In this document: positions 17,178 through 26,478 of the stretch, one piece after another | How the letters are laid out: each line of letters opens with the position of its first letter | Position numbering within the stretch: the first letter of the stretch is position 1 | Source of the DNA: Rathayibacter oskolensis | GTDB taxonomy: Bacteria; Actinomycetota; Actinomycetes; Actinomycetales; Microbacteriaceae | NCBI RefSeq assembly: GCF_900177245.1 | Contig: NZ_FXBM01000002.1 | Span: 248,001-312,000, forward strand | Reading direction: 5' to 3' | Length of the DNA stretch: 64,000 nt | Made by a program: the position numbers and the translations under genes | Notes under the pieces: generated by a model | What the model saw: the letters and a program-made list of their open reading frames with translations, nothing else | Database searches by the model: none | Told to the model about the DNA's origin: nothing

Positions 17178-17998
17178 GGTCGTGTCCTTTCGGAGGGGGG
17201 AGAGCTGTGCGGAGGGGTCGAGAGATCGACGGAGCGTCCGTCGGGGAGCCACCGGAACCGTTCGCGGACGTCGGCCGGCGCGCGTCGGATCGCGGCGCGC
17301 ATGCCTCCCTCGCCGTCGCGGAAGTGGGACCAGCCGTCGTAGTGGGCGGGGATCGCCACCCGGGGTCGAAGGGCGGTGACGAGGCCGACTGCGTCCGCGC
17401 CGGTCATCGAGTACCGGATCGGTCCCGTGAGGCCGAAGCGGACGCCTCCGGCGTTCACGATCGCGACGTCCACGTCGAGCCGGCGGGCGGTCTGCAGGAG
17501 GTTGCGGTGGAGCACCGTGTCACCGGTGACCCACAGGTCGTGGTGCCCTCTGCCCTGGAGGCGGAGGGCGAAGCCGATGACGTCCCCGACCAGGGGACCG
17601 CTCAGCGGAGGACCGTGTCGACAGGGAGTGGCGGTGATCCGGAGAGCACCCTTGCCGGGGGACTCGATCGACGTCGTCTCTCCGGCGGCGAGCCCGCGCG
17701 CGTGCGCGAGGTCCAGCCGTCGCGCTCCACTCGTCGTGGTGATGACGTGGGTCGCTCGGGGGAGGGCTGCGCGGCCCGCGGTGTCGAGGTTGTCGGCGTG
17801 ATGGTCGTGGCTGACGAGGACCACGTCGAGCGGTCCGAGCGCCTCGAGCGGGAGCGCCGGCCCGAGCGTCTTCACGCTGGACGTGCCGAGGCCGAAGTCG
17901 TAGCGCTGTCCGGGTGGGTCGAAGGTGGGATCGATGAGGATGCGCCACCCGTCGAGCTCGACGAGGAGGGTCGGGCCCCCGATCCGCGTGATCTGCAC
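17174..17998 (-). CDS. Metallo-beta-lactamase-fold hydrolase (UlaG-like)
   Basis: A 274-residue metal-dependent hydrolase. The metal ligands are visible as SHDHHADNLD (HxHxDH variant), CRHG, the Asp in VTGDTVLH and the late His in IPAHYDGW. The first strand pair (QITRIGGPTLLVELDG, then ILIDPTFD) is typical of UlaG-type members that open lactones or cleave phosphodiesters. There is no signal peptide. The stop overlaps the start of the secreted hydrolase by 4 bp, so the pair is translated together. The other hydrolases and the LAL regulator upstream on the same strand suggest a shared ester or lactone degradation role. Confidence 0.8.
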   Translation of the reverse strand: MQITRIGGPTLLVELDGWRILIDPTFDPPGQRYDFGLGTSSVKTLGPALPLEALGPLDVVLVSHDHHADNLDTAGRAALPRATHVITTTSGARRLDLAHARGLAAGETTSIESPGKGALRITATPCRHGPPLSGPLVGDVIGFALRLQGRGHHDLWVTGDTVLHRNLLQTARRLDVDVAIVNAGGVRFGLTGPIRYSMTGADAVGLVTALRPRVAIPAHYDGWSHFRDGEGGMRAAIRRAPADVRERFRWLPDGRSVDLSTPPHSSPPSERTRP

Positions 17999-18038
17999 GG
18001 TGCTCCTTCACGTGAACCGGAGGCTCGAGCCCGAGCGG

Positions 18039-18872
18039 CTAGGCGTTCGCGCTCGTCGAGACGGGCTGCGCGTGGGCGAGGGCCCAGGCGAGGGCGTAGT
18101 CGGCGACCTCTTCCCAGCCGGGTTCACCGCAGGTCCAGTGGCCGCGCCCCTCGAACTCGTGGTACTCGGTGAGTGCGGGCGACTTCGCCCAGTGCTTCGC
18201 GTTCGACTTGTTCACCGCGGGCGGCATGATGTGGTCCTCGCCGCCGCCGATGAAGAGCAGGGGCGCGCGATCGACCGAGTAGTCCACCCAGGTCGCCTGG
18301 CGGCCGGGTTGGAAGTTCGCCAGCAGCCCGTAGGCCCAGACCCAGTTGCCGGGTGCCGGGATCGCGTAGCGCTCGTACGCGGCGTCGGACTCTTCACGGC
18401 TGAGCGTGTTCGTGAACGCGTAGTGCCACTCATCGGGGGTGAAGCCCACCGCCCGGTGGAAGTTCGCCGGGTTCTTCAGCGCCGGGAAGAGCGATCGGGC
18501 CTGCGACAGCGGAGTCACGCGAACGCCCTCGGTCGGGGCGGAGTCGATCACAGCGCCGGCGGCGCCGAGCCCGCGGGCCAGGAGCATCTGCGTGAGCAGA
18601 CCCCCGAAGGAGTGGCCCATGATGATCGGAGGCTTCGGAAGGGCCTCGACGACGCCGGCGAGGTGGTCCAGCGTCTCGGGAACCGTGAGGTTCGCGATGA
18701 CGTCGGGGTTCTCGCGGAGTGCCTCGACCTCGATGTCGAACCCGGGGTAGGCGGGGGTGAGGACGGTGAAGCCCTCGGCCTCGTAGTGCGCTCTCCACTC
18801 CTCCCAGCTGCGCGGGGTGACCCAGAGGCCGTGGACGAGGACGATCGTGTCGGGTGCTTCTCGGGTGCTCAT
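18039..18872 (-). CDS. Alpha/beta hydrolase
   Basis: A 277-residue cytoplasmic hydrolase with the oxyanion motif LVHGLWVTPRSW, nucleophile elbow MGHSFGGLLTQ, acid region IGGGEDHIMPP and catalytic His in FEGRGHWTCGE. The lid region is rich in aromatic residues (NWVWAYGLLANF). No cofactor site is seen. It lies 40 bp upstream of the MBL gene and 30 bp downstream of the haloperoxidase-like gene on the same strand, consistent with one transcript. Esterase or lactonase activity is a fair guess, and no specific substrate can be named. Confidence 0.85.
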   Translation of the reverse strand: MSTREAPDTIVLVHGLWVTPRSWEEWRAHYEAEGFTVLTPAYPGFDIEVEALRENPDVIANLTVPETLDHLAGVVEALPKPPIIMGHSFGGLLTQMLLARGLGAAGAVIDSAPTEGVRVTPLSQARSLFPALKNPANFHRAVGFTPDEWHYAFTNTLSREESDAAYERYAIPAPGNWVWAYGLLANFQPGRQATWVDYSVDRAPLLFIGGGEDHIMPPAVNKSNAKHWAKSPALTEYHEFEGRGHWTCGEPGWEEVADYALAWALAHAQPVSTSANA

Positions 18873-18902
18873 GGCGGGTTGCCCTTCGGTGTCGGTGGGT
18901 GG

Positions 18903-19730
18903 TCAGGACTCGAGGAAGGAGAGGATGTCGGCGTGCAGGCGGTCGCGGTCCGTGTCCGGCAGGCCGTGCGCTCCGCCCTCGTAGACGACGAGGCGCGCGC
19001 CGGGGACGAGCTGCGCGGAGAGCTTGCCGCTGATCTCGAACGGCACGATCTGGTCGTCGTCGCCGTGGATGACGAGGGTGGGCACGTCGATCTGCGCGAG
19101 GTCGCCGCGGAAGTCGGTCGCCGAGAACGCGGCGATGCACTCGTAGGCGTTGCGGGTGCCGGAGGCGAGGCCCTGCAGCCAGAACGCGTCCCGGGTGCCC
19201 TGCGGGACGTCGCCGGTGCGGTTGTTGCCGAAGAACGGCCCGTCGGCGAGGTCGCGGTACAGCTGCGACCGATCGGCCGCCTCCCCGGCGCGGATGCCGT
19301 CGAAGACCTCGATCGGGAGACCGGCCGGGTTGCTGTCGGTGCGGAGCATGAGCGGCGGGACCGCCGAGACCAGAACGACCTTCGCCACGCGGTCGCTGCC
19401 GTGGCGTCCGACGTAGTGGGTGATCTCGCCGCCACCGGTCGAGTGCCCGATCAGGGTCACTCCGCTCACATCGAGAGTGGTGATGAGGCAGGCGAGATCG
19501 TCGGCGTACGAGTCCATCTCGTTGCCGTTCCAGGTCTGGGTGGACTTGCCGTGCCCGCGTCGATCGTGCGCGATCGCGCGGTAGCCGCGGGTGGCGAGGA
19601 AGAGGGCCGTCGCCTCCCATGCGTCGCTGTTCAGCGGCCAGCCGTGGCTGAGGAGGACGACGGGACCGTCGGCGGGTCCCCAGTCCTTGTAGAAGATCTC
19701 TGCACCGTCATCGGTTCGCACGAACGGCAT
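18903..19730 (-). CDS. Alpha/beta hydrolase of the cofactor-free haloperoxidase/arylesterase type
   Basis: A 275-residue protein. The N-terminus [15 protein letters not shown] and the block [48 protein letters not shown] are the hallmark of bacterial non-heme chloroperoxidase-like hydrolases. The acid is in HGDDDQIVP and the His in [10 protein letters not shown]. These enzymes hydrolyse esters or lactones, and peracid-dependent halogenation is a side reaction. The start at ATG 19730 has AAGGAG at good spacing; the ATG five codons upstream overlaps that site. A paralogue lies at 48603-49439. Confidence 0.9.
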   Translation of the reverse strand: MPFVRTDDGAEIFYKDWGPADGPVVLLSHGWPLNSDAWEATALFLATRGYRAIAHDRRGHGKSTQTWNGNEMDSYADDLACLITTLDVSGVTLIGHSTGGGEITHYVGRHGSDRVAKVVLVSAVPPLMLRTDSNPAGLPIEVFDGIRAGEAADRSQLYRDLADGPFFGNNRTGDVPQGTRDAFWLQGLASGTRNAYECIAAFSATDFRGDLAQIDVPTLVIHGDDDQIVPFEISGKLSAQLVPGARLVVYEGGAHGLPDTDRDRLHADILSFLES

Positions 19731-19822
19731 CTGCTTCTCCTTCATCGAGTGTCGCCTGGTGTGATCACCCTGGCGCGACGCCCGACGGGGCGGACCACGT
19801 GCCGTGCGTAGTCGGGAGAGCG

Positions 19823-22627
19823 CTAGTCGTGGTGCCTCTCGAGGAGCTGGCGCCGCGAGGCGATGCCGAGCTTCCGGAACACCTTCCGGAGGTGGTAGTC
19901 CACCGTGTTGGGAGAGATGAACAGCGCCGCCGCGATCTCCTGGTTGCTCCGTCCCTCTCCAGCCAGATCCGCGACGAGGGTCTCCTGCGGCGTCAGCTCC
20001 GCGACAGACGCCGGGGGAGGCATCGCCTCGCCCGTCGCCGCGAACTCCCGTCGAGCGCGGGAGGCGAACGGGACCACTCCGAGCGCGTCGAACTCGCGAA
20101 CCGCGATCGCCAGATGCTCGCGGGCCTCCCGGCGTCGACGTCGGCGCCGCAGCCACTCGCCGAAGAGGAGGTGCGCCCTGGCGAGGTCTCCGCGGACAGC
20201 GGCGAGTGTCGAGGACTCGATCGCGGCGAGGTACTCGTCCTCCGCTGACGCGCTCGCGTCGAGGAGAGCGCGGGAGCGTCTCGCGAGGCCGACGATCCAG
20301 GGAGTCGAGGCGACGGACGCGAGGGCGTCGAGTGCGTCGACGGCAGCCGACGCCTCCTCCCTGCGCCCGCTCCGAGCGGCGGCCTCGGCGAGATCAGCGA
20401 GTGCCAGGCGGGAGATGTGGGGGAATCCTCCGTCCGTCACCGATCTCAGGCGTCCGTAGGCGGCGTCGTACTCCCCGTCCGCGAGGAGGCGGACACCGGC
20501 GCCCATCTGCACGATCGTCCACGCCCCTCCGAAGCCGGTGCTGAGGATGGTGGAGGCGACCGAGTCGACGGTCTCCACCGGCACGCCCGTCAGTGCGAGG
20601 TAGGCGGCATTGACGACGTGCTCGGCGGGGTACCCGATCGCTCGTCTCAGTTCGCGGACGTTCTCGAGCGAACGGCCGGCGGCGGCGACGTCCAGGAGCT
20701 GGAGGTGCGTCGTGGACTGCGTCCAGTAGATGGTGTCGAGGGACTGGAGGGCACCGCGGCTCGTCGCGTGCTCGATCATGCGTCGAGTGAGCTGCAGGGC
20801 CGCGCTCGGGTCCCACACGGCGAGAGCGAGCGGGATCGGGCACATGCCCAGCTGCATCAGCGTCTCGTCGTCGGCGGCGCGAGCGGCCGACACGGCCTGA
20901 CGGAGGAGGGGAGCCGCCTCCTGGTAGGGAAGGAGGAGATGGGCGTGGATCCCCCGGAGGACGTCGGAGACGACCCCGTCCGTCGAGGACGCGCCGGCGA
21001 GTGCCCGCTGTCCGAGTTCGCGGGCCGTGACGCCCTCGGTCGACCTCTCGGTGGCGAGCGCGTAGGCGAACGCCGTGAGGAGGCTCCGCTGCTCGAGCTC
21101 GGCTGAGCCCGACGAGAACGCGTCGGCGGCGCGGGTCAGGGTCTGGGGTGCGAACGGGATCCTCGCCGGGTCGCCCACGAACATCGCCAGAGCGGCCTGG
21201 GCCGAGAGGAGTCGTCCGCGACTCATCGGTGCGAGGCCGCTCTCCTCCACGTCACCGAGCAGGTCGCCGGCGAGGACGGCGGCACCGGCACCGAGAGCGG
21301 CCTCCGCGGCAGCGAGGCGGCGCTCGTCCCTGAGCGCGCCGCTCCGGGTCAGCTCGCTGGAGCGTGCGAGGAGGCCGGCTCGTGAGAGCAGGGCGCCGCG
21401 GGCGCCGGATTCGTCGGCCAGACTCGCGAGTCGGCCCGCGACCTCCTCATCCGGGGTCACCGCCACGACGGAGGCGTGCATGGTGGCCGCGACCGAGAAG
21501 CCGTGGTCCGCCGACGCTGCCTCGAGCGCCAGATGCGCCCGTCGCCGGTCGACCGAGGAGGCGGTGGCGTACACGGCCGGGCGCACCAGCTGGTGGCGGA
21601 ACCGCACGCGCTCCGCGAACTCGACCAGGCCGGTGTCCTCGAAAGGGCCGGTCGCCTCGTCGGGAACGCCGAGGAGGCGTGCGGCGCTGCGCACGACCTG
21701 GATGTCACCGGTCGTGTCGGTGACCGCGAGGAGCGCGACGAGCCGGGAGTCCTCGGGGAGGGCATCGATCTTCTGCCGGTAGAAGCCCTGGACGAGCGCT
21801 CCCGGCGGGAGCGGTTCGACCGAGAGCGCGCGCAGCGCCAGTCGACCGGCGTCGGCGTGCCGGGCGAGATCCGTGATGGCGAGCGGATGGCCGCCCAGCT
21901 GCTCGACGACCTTGACGGCGAGGTGCGGGTCGACACCGGGTGCCCTGCGGGAGTTCAGCAGCACGACCGCCGACGCGTCGTCGAGTCCAGCGAGGTGCAG
22001 GACCTCGATCCCGGCGAGCGTCTCGAGCACGGCGGGCTCGGGGCGAGTGGCGAAGACCAGCAGGACCGGTTCGGCCTTCACCCGCCGCGCCACGAAAGCC
22101 AGGATGGCGAGCGACGCGTCGTCCAGGAGGTGTGCGTCGTCGATCACGCACGCGAGTGGACCCTCGGCGGAGCCGAGGAGCGAGAGCAGCGCCGCCCCGA
22201 TCTGGAACCGGTCGGGCGGGTCGCCCGCCGCTCGCCCCGTGGCGACCGTCAACGCGTGTCGAAGCGGCTCCGACAGGGCGAGCAGTTCGTCGTGCATCTC
22301 CACCAGGAGCCGATCGACACCGGCGTAGGGAAGGTCGGCCTCGGAGGAGTAGCCGACGAGCCGGACGATCCGGCACTGCGCCGGCCAGTCCCGGTCGAGG
22401 AAGGCGCGCACGAGAGCGGTCTTGCCGATGCCCGGTTCGCCCTCCACGACGAGCGCCGTCGCCCGGTGATTCCGGGCAGCACTCGAGGCCGCGCTGAGTC
22501 GGTCCAGCTCCTCAGAGCGGCCGACGAAGAGGGCCGCGAGTGCATCGATGACGGCAGAGTACCGAATGACGGCAGAGTACCGAAGGGCCCGCTCCGGAGG
22601 GAACGGTCCTCTTCGAGTCGACGGCAC
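19823..22627 (-). CDS. LAL-type LuxR regulator (AAA/STAND ATPase with LuxR HTH)
   Basis: A regulator of about 934 residues. The N-terminal ATPase has Walker [16 protein letters not shown] and Walker [15 protein letters not shown] long helical sensor region follows. The C-terminal LuxR HTH is [20 protein letters not shown] followed by [19 protein letters not shown]. Such proteins are MalT-like, ATP-dependent activators triggered by a ligand. The start is uncertain. There is no in-frame ATG near the domain, GTG 22627 is the nearest plausible codon, and a TTG at 22693 is the longest option. An in-frame duplicated hexapeptide (RYSAVI twice) sits in the N-terminus. The hydrolase genes downstream on the same strand are the likely targets. 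Confidence 0.85.
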   Translation of the reverse strand: MPSTRRGPFPPERALRYSAVIRYSAVIDALAALFVGRSEELDRLSAASSAARNHRATALVVEGEPGIGKTALVRAFLDRDWPAQCRIVRLVGYSSEADLPYAGVDRLLVEMHDELLALSEPLRHALTVATGRAAGDPPDRFQIGAALLSLLGSAEGPLACVIDDAHLLDDASLAILAFVARRVKAEPVLLVFATRPEPAVLETLAGIEVLHLAGLDDASAVVLLNSRRAPGVDPHLAVKVVEQLGGHPLAITDLARHADAGRLALRALSVEPLPPGALVQGFYRQKIDALPEDSRLVALLAVTDTTGDIQVVRSAARLLGVPDEATGPFEDTGLVEFAERVRFRHQLVRPAVYATASSVDRRRAHLALEAASADHGFSVAATMHASVVAVTPDEEVAGRLASLADESGARGALLSRAGLLARSSELTRSGALRDERRLAAAEAALGAGAAVLAGDLLGDVEESGLAPMSRGRLLSAQAALAMFVGDPARIPFAPQTLTRAADAFSSGSAELEQRSLLTAFAYALATERSTEGVTARELGQRALAGASSTDGVVSDVLRGIHAHLLLPYQEAAPLLRQAVSAARAADDETLMQLGMCPIPLALAVWDPSAALQLTRRMIEHATSRGALQSLDTIYWTQSTTHLQLLDVAAAGRSLENVRELRRAIGYPAEHVVNAAYLALTGVPVETVDSVASTILSTGFGGAWTIVQMGAGVRLLADGEYDAAYGRLRSVTDGGFPHISRLALADLAEAAARSGRREEASAAVDALDALASVASTPWIVGLARRSRALLDASASAEDEYLAAIESSTLAAVRGDLARAHLLFGEWLRRRRRRREAREHLAIAVREFDALGVVPFASRARREFAATGEAMPPPASVAELTPQETLVADLAGEGRSNQEIAAALFISPNTVDYHLRKVFRKLGIASRRQLLERHHD
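22547..22582 (-). repeat. 18-bp perfect tandem duplication in the LAL regulator N-terminus
   Basis: The 18-bp unit at 22547-22564 is repeated without change at 22565-22582. It encodes six residues twice in frame, before the FVGRSEEL block of the ATPase. If translation begins after it, the repeat lies in the 5' untranslated region. Confidence 0.8.
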
Positions 22628-22870
22628 ACCTCGCCGGCGTCGCGCGAGCCGACGGCCGTGGTGCCTGAGGGCGACGATCCCTCGGGTGCGCAAGGGATCC
22701 CGAGGAGGGCGCCGGCGCGTTCGAGTGAGCCCGGTGCGGTTCGACCGCTTCTCCGAGCGTCTGTCAAGTGCGTAGTGGACCGTGCGGTTCGGAGCCTATG
22801 GTCGACTCATCGTGTCCCTGTCCCCGATGCGCTGAATCCAGCTCGCTCCACCGACAGAGGACGTCCACTC

Positions 22871-23218
22871 ATGAAGACCCTGTTCCATACCGGCGGTTTC
22901 GTCGACCTCGAGGACGAGACTGCTGCGGCGGTCCTCCGCTACTCCCTCACCCTCGCCCGGCATCGAGAGATGGGCACCGTCACGCTCGACGATGCCAGCC
23001 GGCCGGAGACGCGCTCGCAGGTGCTGATCGTCGTCGGTCTCGGCGTGCCTCTGTCGGTCCACGGGATCCGCAGTCCCGACGAGACGCTGCAGGACGGCGA
23101 CACGGTCGCCGATATCGACACTCGCACCGAGCGACTCGACGCCCCTCGGTTCGTCGCCTTCGAGACCGATCCCGGCGGAAGCCCGTACGAGATGGATCTC
23201 GATTTCGGGATGCTCTGA
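22871..23218 (+). CDS. Small conserved-looking hypothetical protein
   Basis: I do not recognise this 115-residue acidic protein. It has a plausible alternating strand-helix pattern (KTLFHTGGFVDLEDETAAAV, LRYSLTLARHREMGTVTLDD, VLIVVGLGVPLSVHGIRSPD) and no signal peptide or membrane segment. A GAGG lies about 9 nt before the ATG, and a TATGGT box at 22797-22802 may be its promoter. It is divergent from the LAL regulator across a 240-bp gap. The pattern of repeated short strands could suit a ubiquitin-like or ligand-binding fold, but this is only an impression. Confidence 0.6.
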   Translation: MKTLFHTGGFVDLEDETAAAVLRYSLTLARHREMGTVTLDDASRPETRSQVLIVVGLGVPLSVHGIRSPDETLQDGDTVADIDTRTERLDAPRFVAFETDPGGSPYEMDLDFGML

Positions 23219-23309
23219 GAGGACCTCTCCCTGCCTGCGCGACCCCGCTTCCGGCGAGCACCCACGGCTCGCCCGCGGACTTCTTCGGAGGAGTGCGAGA
23301 AGGCCGACG

Positions 23310-23621
23310 CTAGGACAGCGTCGTCCACCAGGCGTGGACCTCGCGGGCGAAGGCGATCTCGGCGGAGTCGTCCGGGACGCTGAGTCCGTACCACTGCCGG
23401 AGGACGCCGACCAGGCCGGTGCTGAGCTCCTCCGGCGAGGCGCCCGCCTCGAGCCAGGCACGGAGCGGGGCGACCAGATCGTCGTACTCCTCGTCGTCGG
23501 AGGGGCGGATCTCGTCCGCGTAGACGCCGAGCACGTCCCACTGGCGGAGGCGATCCGCTAGCGCGCGCGATCGCTCGTCGAACCCTTCTCGCCGCGATGC
23601 GCGGCCGCCGAGGCTGATCAT
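23310..23621 (-). CDS. Small acidic hypothetical protein
   Basis: A 103-residue, mostly helical, acidic protein (ERSRALADRLRQWDVLGVY, DDEEYDDLVAPLRAWLEAGA, AREVHAWWTTLS at the end). It has no signal peptide. The arrangement of a variable head and conserved Trp-rich helices is seen in small actinobacterial proteins of unknown role, sometimes immunity-like, but I cannot assign a family. Codon use matches its neighbours. No clear Shine-Dalgarno site precedes the ATG at 23621. Confidence 0.6.
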   Translation of the reverse strand: MISLGGRASRREGFDERSRALADRLRQWDVLGVYADEIRPSDDEEYDDLVAPLRAWLEAGASPEELSTGLVGVLRQWYGLSVPDDSAEIAFAREVHAWWTTLS

Positions 23622-23651
23622 GGAGTCACCGACTCGACGTGTCCCGACCGG

Positions 23652-23942
23652 TCAGAAGGGGTCGGATCCGCCCTCATCGTTCCACCGGTCGATGTCCCTC
23701 TCGGCCCGCGCAGCCGCGGCAGGGCTCCGCCAGGCGGTCGTGGTCGCGTCGGCCCAGGCGGTCGCCGAGGTGGGGGCGGAGTCGTAGGACGCCCAGAACC
23801 GGGCCTCGCGAGCGGTCTCCTCCCCGAGGAGCCTGAGCCGGCCGGTGTGCGCGGACCGTGCGGTGATCGAGAGCGGCGTCGTGGCGCCGCTGCGGGCTTT
23901 CTGCTCGGCCGGAGCCGGGGTCGTGCTGATCAGTGCAGCCAT
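23652..23942 (-). CDS. Small hypothetical protein, probably leaderless
   Basis: A 96-residue Ala-rich protein without recognisable domain. The middle (LRLLGEETAREARFWASYDS) and the acidic tail (ERDIDRWNDEGGSDPF) look like real coding sequence. The start ATG at 23942 lies exactly 6 nt after a TACAGT box. The gene follows the 103-residue gene's region on the same strand but has its own promoter. Confidence 0.55.
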   Translation of the reverse strand: MAALISTTPAPAEQKARSGATTPLSITARSAHTGRLRLLGEETAREARFWASYDSAPTSATAWADATTTAWRSPAAAARAERDIDRWNDEGGSDPF

Positions 23943-23948
23943 GCTCGG

Positions 23949-23954
23949 ACTGTA
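23949..23954 (-). promoter_or_regulatory. TANNNT -10 box, leaderless
   Basis: TACAGT (minus strand) ends 6 nt before the ATG at 23942. Confidence 0.5.
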
Positions 23955-24243
23955 CGCCTCAGCACGCTCTCGATACCGGATCCATCGACTCCGGGTGCTC
24001 GTCCTTCGACGTCCTGCTCGACGAACGCGACCGTGACGCCGTCTGCGCGGAGGCTGACGCCGCCGAGAGCGGTCAGGACTCGTGCTCGGCCGTGCCACCG
24101 TCGACCGGAGGCGTAGTGTGGGCAGCACTCGACCACGGCACTCATGGCCCGGAAGCGGCTCTCTCCCGCTTCCCGCCCCGCGGAGTCTCCCCCCGCAGCA
24201 GACGATGACCTACTGGCACAGCCGACAGCATCGAGGCCCCTCC

Positions 24244-24552
24244 ATGGGACAGCTCATCTACGGCGCCTGGCGATGGCGCATCGATTTCGACGACCGGACC
24301 CTCCATCACCTCCGGATCGCTCTCGAGCGTCGAGTGAGGATCGGAGCGTCGTTCCGACTGACCTGGGCGCATCGCGGGCCGGCTGAGCACCACCCGAACG
24401 CGATCACCATCCATCCGGGCACCCCGCTCGAGTACCACTTCGACGAACGCGAGACGAGCGGGAGCAACCCGCTCTGGCTGCGCGCCCTCCTCCGCCCGAT
24501 CGCGAACCAGGACATGGTCGTCACTCGCGAGCCCGCAGCGGTCGCACCGTGA
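24244..24552 (+). CDS. DUF7882-like small protein
   Basis: A 102-residue protein beginning GQLIYGAWRWRIDFDDRTLH and ending with a helix and strand (NPLWLRALLRPIAN, MVVTREP). This layout, a GxxxYG start, a DDRxLxHL helix, a RxGxSFxLxW strand and a late WLxAL helix, is that of a small family common in Microbacteriaceae (I recall DUF7882). Family members are often mislabelled ATP-dependent DNA ligase, but there is no ligase motif here. The role is unknown. It is cytoplasmic by lack of signal or membrane segments. Confidence 0.7.
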   Translation: MGQLIYGAWRWRIDFDDRTLHHLRIALERRVRIGASFRLTWAHRGPAEHHPNAITIHPGTPLEYHFDERETSGSNPLWLRALLRPIANQDMVVTREPAAVAP

Positions 24553-24652
24553 TCACCTCCGCGCCGGAGCACGATGCGACCCGCGTCGGCTCCGAGCCCT
24601 GCCCGCGAGCCCGGCCCGATGCCGGAGCCGCGACGGCCGTAACGAGGACACC

Positions 24653-24889
24653 GTGAAGACCATGACCTGCCGCGACCTCGGTGGCCCCTGCTCTCTCGAG
24701 CTGCAGGGCGCGACCGCCGACGACGTCATCAAGGCCCAGGACCGGCATCTGAAAGACGCGGTCGAGGCCGGTGATCGAGCGCACGTCCCCGCACGCGAGG
24801 AGATGAAGGGCCGCTGGAGGCACCCGAGGACGTCCCTCGACTGGTACACCGGCGTCAAGCGCGCCTTCGCCGCACGTCCGGCGACCTGA
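24653..24889 (+). CDS. DUF1059 family small protein
   Basis: A 78-residue protein that starts MKTMTCRDLGGPC and contains TADDVIKAQDRHLKDAV, the signature of DUF1059, whose members share two or more Cys near the N-terminus and a HxxxH-like stretch. Two Cys (C6, C13) could bind a metal, but the function is unknown. The start is GTG 24653 with GAGG upstream. Confidence 0.75.
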   Translation: MKTMTCRDLGGPCSLELQGATADDVIKAQDRHLKDAVEAGDRAHVPAREEMKGRWRHPRTSLDWYTGVKRAFAARPAT

Positions 24890-24936
24890 CCGGTCGCGCG
24901 GTCGCACTCGCCGCACGCAGCGCGCCGGTCACCGTG

Positions 24937-25200
24937 TCAGTGCGGCTCGAGCGTGGTCATCGAGCGGACGGGGGAGAGGGCGACGGGCAGGGTGGCTGCG
25001 GCCATGAGTGCTGCGCCGATCAGGGCCGCCTGCCACGGTCCGAGGAGGGTGGCGAGGGCGCCTCCGGCGATCGCGCCCCACGAGATGAACCGGTAGGCGG
25101 CGTTCACCCTTCCGCGCAGGTCCGGGGCGGTGGCGAGTTGGCGCAGGCTGACAGCCTGGCTGTTCGCGACGAGGAACGCGGTCGCGAGGCCGGCTTCCCG
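24937..25200 (-). pseudogene. MFS transporter remnant (C-terminal helices)
   Basis: The minus strand reads FLVANSQAVSLRQLATAPDL, RGRVNAAYRFISWGAIAGG and LATLLGPWQAALIGAALMA. This is the loop 10-11 region and last two helices of an MFS transporter of about 400 residues. Similarity ends near 25195-25200, after which the frame is unrelated. The first ten helices are gone. No start codon is suitably placed, so it is a decayed gene tail next to the GNAT gene. Confidence 0.6.
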
Positions 25201-25296
25201 AGCGCCGACCGGCGCACGAAGAGAATGCCGCTCCGGTGTCGCGTCGAGCGGCACGCCGCGTTCTTCCCGCCGGTGCCCCGCTCCGGATCGGGATGG

Positions 25297-25872
25297 TCAG
25301 CCGGTCGGGGAGGAGCGCCGCCGCTTCTCCCTCCACTCCTCGGCGAGGATCGCGTAGACCGCGCAGTCGATCCAGGCCTCTCCGCGTCGCTCGCTCTGGA
25401 GGAACAGGGCCTCCCGCCGGAGGCCCATCCGTTCCATCGCGTGCACGGAGCCGCGGTTCTGCGCTGCAGCCCGACCGATGACGCGGTGGAGGTCGAGCGG
25501 CCCGAACGCGAGGTCGAGGAGGGCGGAGCCCGCCTCGAGCGAGTAGCCGAGCCCCGCGGTGTCGGGGTGGAGGAACATGCCGATCTCGCCCTGGTGTCCG
25601 TCCGCGGATCGGAGGAGGACGGCGTCACCGACCAGCGCCCGCGATGCTCGGACTTCGATCCCGTAGAAGCGGCGGTGGCCCGGTTCGCGCAGCTCCCATT
25701 CGGCTGCTCGCTCTTCGAGCCACGGCACGTACTGTCCCTCCGCCAGCGGCGGATGCGCGAGGTGGCGGGAGGCGTGCGCGTCCCCTCGATAGGCCATGAC
25801 CGCCTGCTCGTCTTCTCTTCGGAGGGGGCGCAGTCGGAGACGCCTCGTGAGGAGATCGACCTCGGCTTCCAT
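25297..25872 (-). CDS. GNAT family N-acetyltransferase (RimJ/RimL type)
   Basis: A 191-residue acetyl-CoA-dependent acetyltransferase. The N-terminal LLTRRLRLRPLRREDEQAVM, the central EIGMFLHPDTAGLGYSLEAG and the late motif RAAAQNRGSVHAMERMGLRR match the ribosomal-protein alanine acetyltransferase branch. The acetyl-CoA loop has GLGYSLE in place of the usual R/Q-G-x-G-x-A, so binding may be less typical. A TAGCCT box 6 nt upstream of the ATG gives a leaderless start. Confidence 0.85.
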   Translation of the reverse strand: MEAEVDLLTRRLRLRPLRREDEQAVMAYRGDAHASRHLAHPPLAEGQYVPWLEERAAEWELREPGHRRFYGIEVRASRALVGDAVLLRSADGHQGEIGMFLHPDTAGLGYSLEAGSALLDLAFGPLDLHRVIGRAAAQNRGSVHAMERMGLRREALFLQSERRGEAWIDCAVYAILAEEWREKRRRSSPTG

Positions 25873-25878
25873 CTTCCC

Positions 25879-25884
25879 AGGCTA
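25879..25884 (-). promoter_or_regulatory. TANNNT -10 box, leaderless
   Basis: TAGCCT (minus strand) ends 6 nt before the ATG at 25872 of the GNAT gene. Confidence 0.5.
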
Positions 25885-26075
25885 GGGGTGGCGACCGGCC
25901 GACTGGAGTGTCGTCCCCTCCGGGATCACCTCGCGAGACGGCTCGCGCGGCCGGACTCCCGAGCTCCATCGTGGACAGCACTCAGCCTCGCTCGTCGAGC
26001 CGCGTTGTGTTGTCGGCCAGTGCGAGAGCGTCTTCGCATCGGTGTCAGGCTGAGTCGGGGGTCGGAGGGGGATCA

Positions 26076-26402
26076 GTGGTCACCAGCGGGGAGCTCCGTC
26101 GGGTCCTCGACCCTGTCTTCGAGGCGATGCTGGACGAGCGCGAGCTCGCATCGCTGCGGCTGCACGTCACTCGACTCTTCCTCGACGGCACGGAACGTCC
26201 CCTCCGTCCCGACGAGCAGCTGGAGGACGGCGACGTCCGCGTCCACTGGGAGGTCCTCAGCGAGAAGGGCGCGTCTCGCGCGCTGCAGAGCGGCGCCGAT
26301 CTCTCCGACTTCGCGCTCGCCGCGCAGAGCGACCTGCAGGACTTCATCGCGGAGAGCTCGTTCGGCTGGGGTCAGCTCCGCGGACCTCGATCATCCGGAT
26401 GA
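26076..26402 (+). CDS. Small hypothetical protein
   Basis: A 108-residue protein that I do not recognise. It is acidic, with a helix (ELRRVLDPVFEAMLDERELA), two strands (LRLHVTRLFLDG, DVRVHWEVLSEKG) and a C-terminal helix (DFALAAQSDLQDFIAESSFG). The GTG at 26076 has GGAGGGG about six bases upstream and is preferred to upstream ATGs in the same frame, which would add low-complexity residues. No membrane or signal segment. Confidence 0.55.
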   Translation: MVTSGELRRVLDPVFEAMLDERELASLRLHVTRLFLDGTERPLRPDEQLEDGDVRVHWEVLSEKGASRALQSGADLSDFALAAQSDLQDFIAESSFGWGQLRGPRSSG

Positions 26403-26466
26403 TGCGCGACCACCGTGCGGCCGCACCCGCCTCCCGTGACGGTTGGCCTGGCGTTTGCCGACCCGC

Positions 26467-26472
26467 TACGGT
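26467..26472 (+). promoter_or_regulatory. TANNNT -10 box, leaderless
   Basis: TACGGT ends 6 nt before the GTG at 26479 of the uridine-kinase-like gene. Confidence 0.5.
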
Positions 26473-26478
26473 GCCTGC

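Noticed and set aside
17207-19811. Long plus-strand frames opposite the hydrolase cluster
   Set aside because: They have low-complexity Arg/Gly/Val composition and no domain. The minus-strand genes are certain.
24244-24552. ATP-dependent DNA ligase label for the small DUF7882-like gene
   Set aside because: Proteins of this family often carry that name in databases, but at 102 residues there is no nucleotidyltransferase motif.
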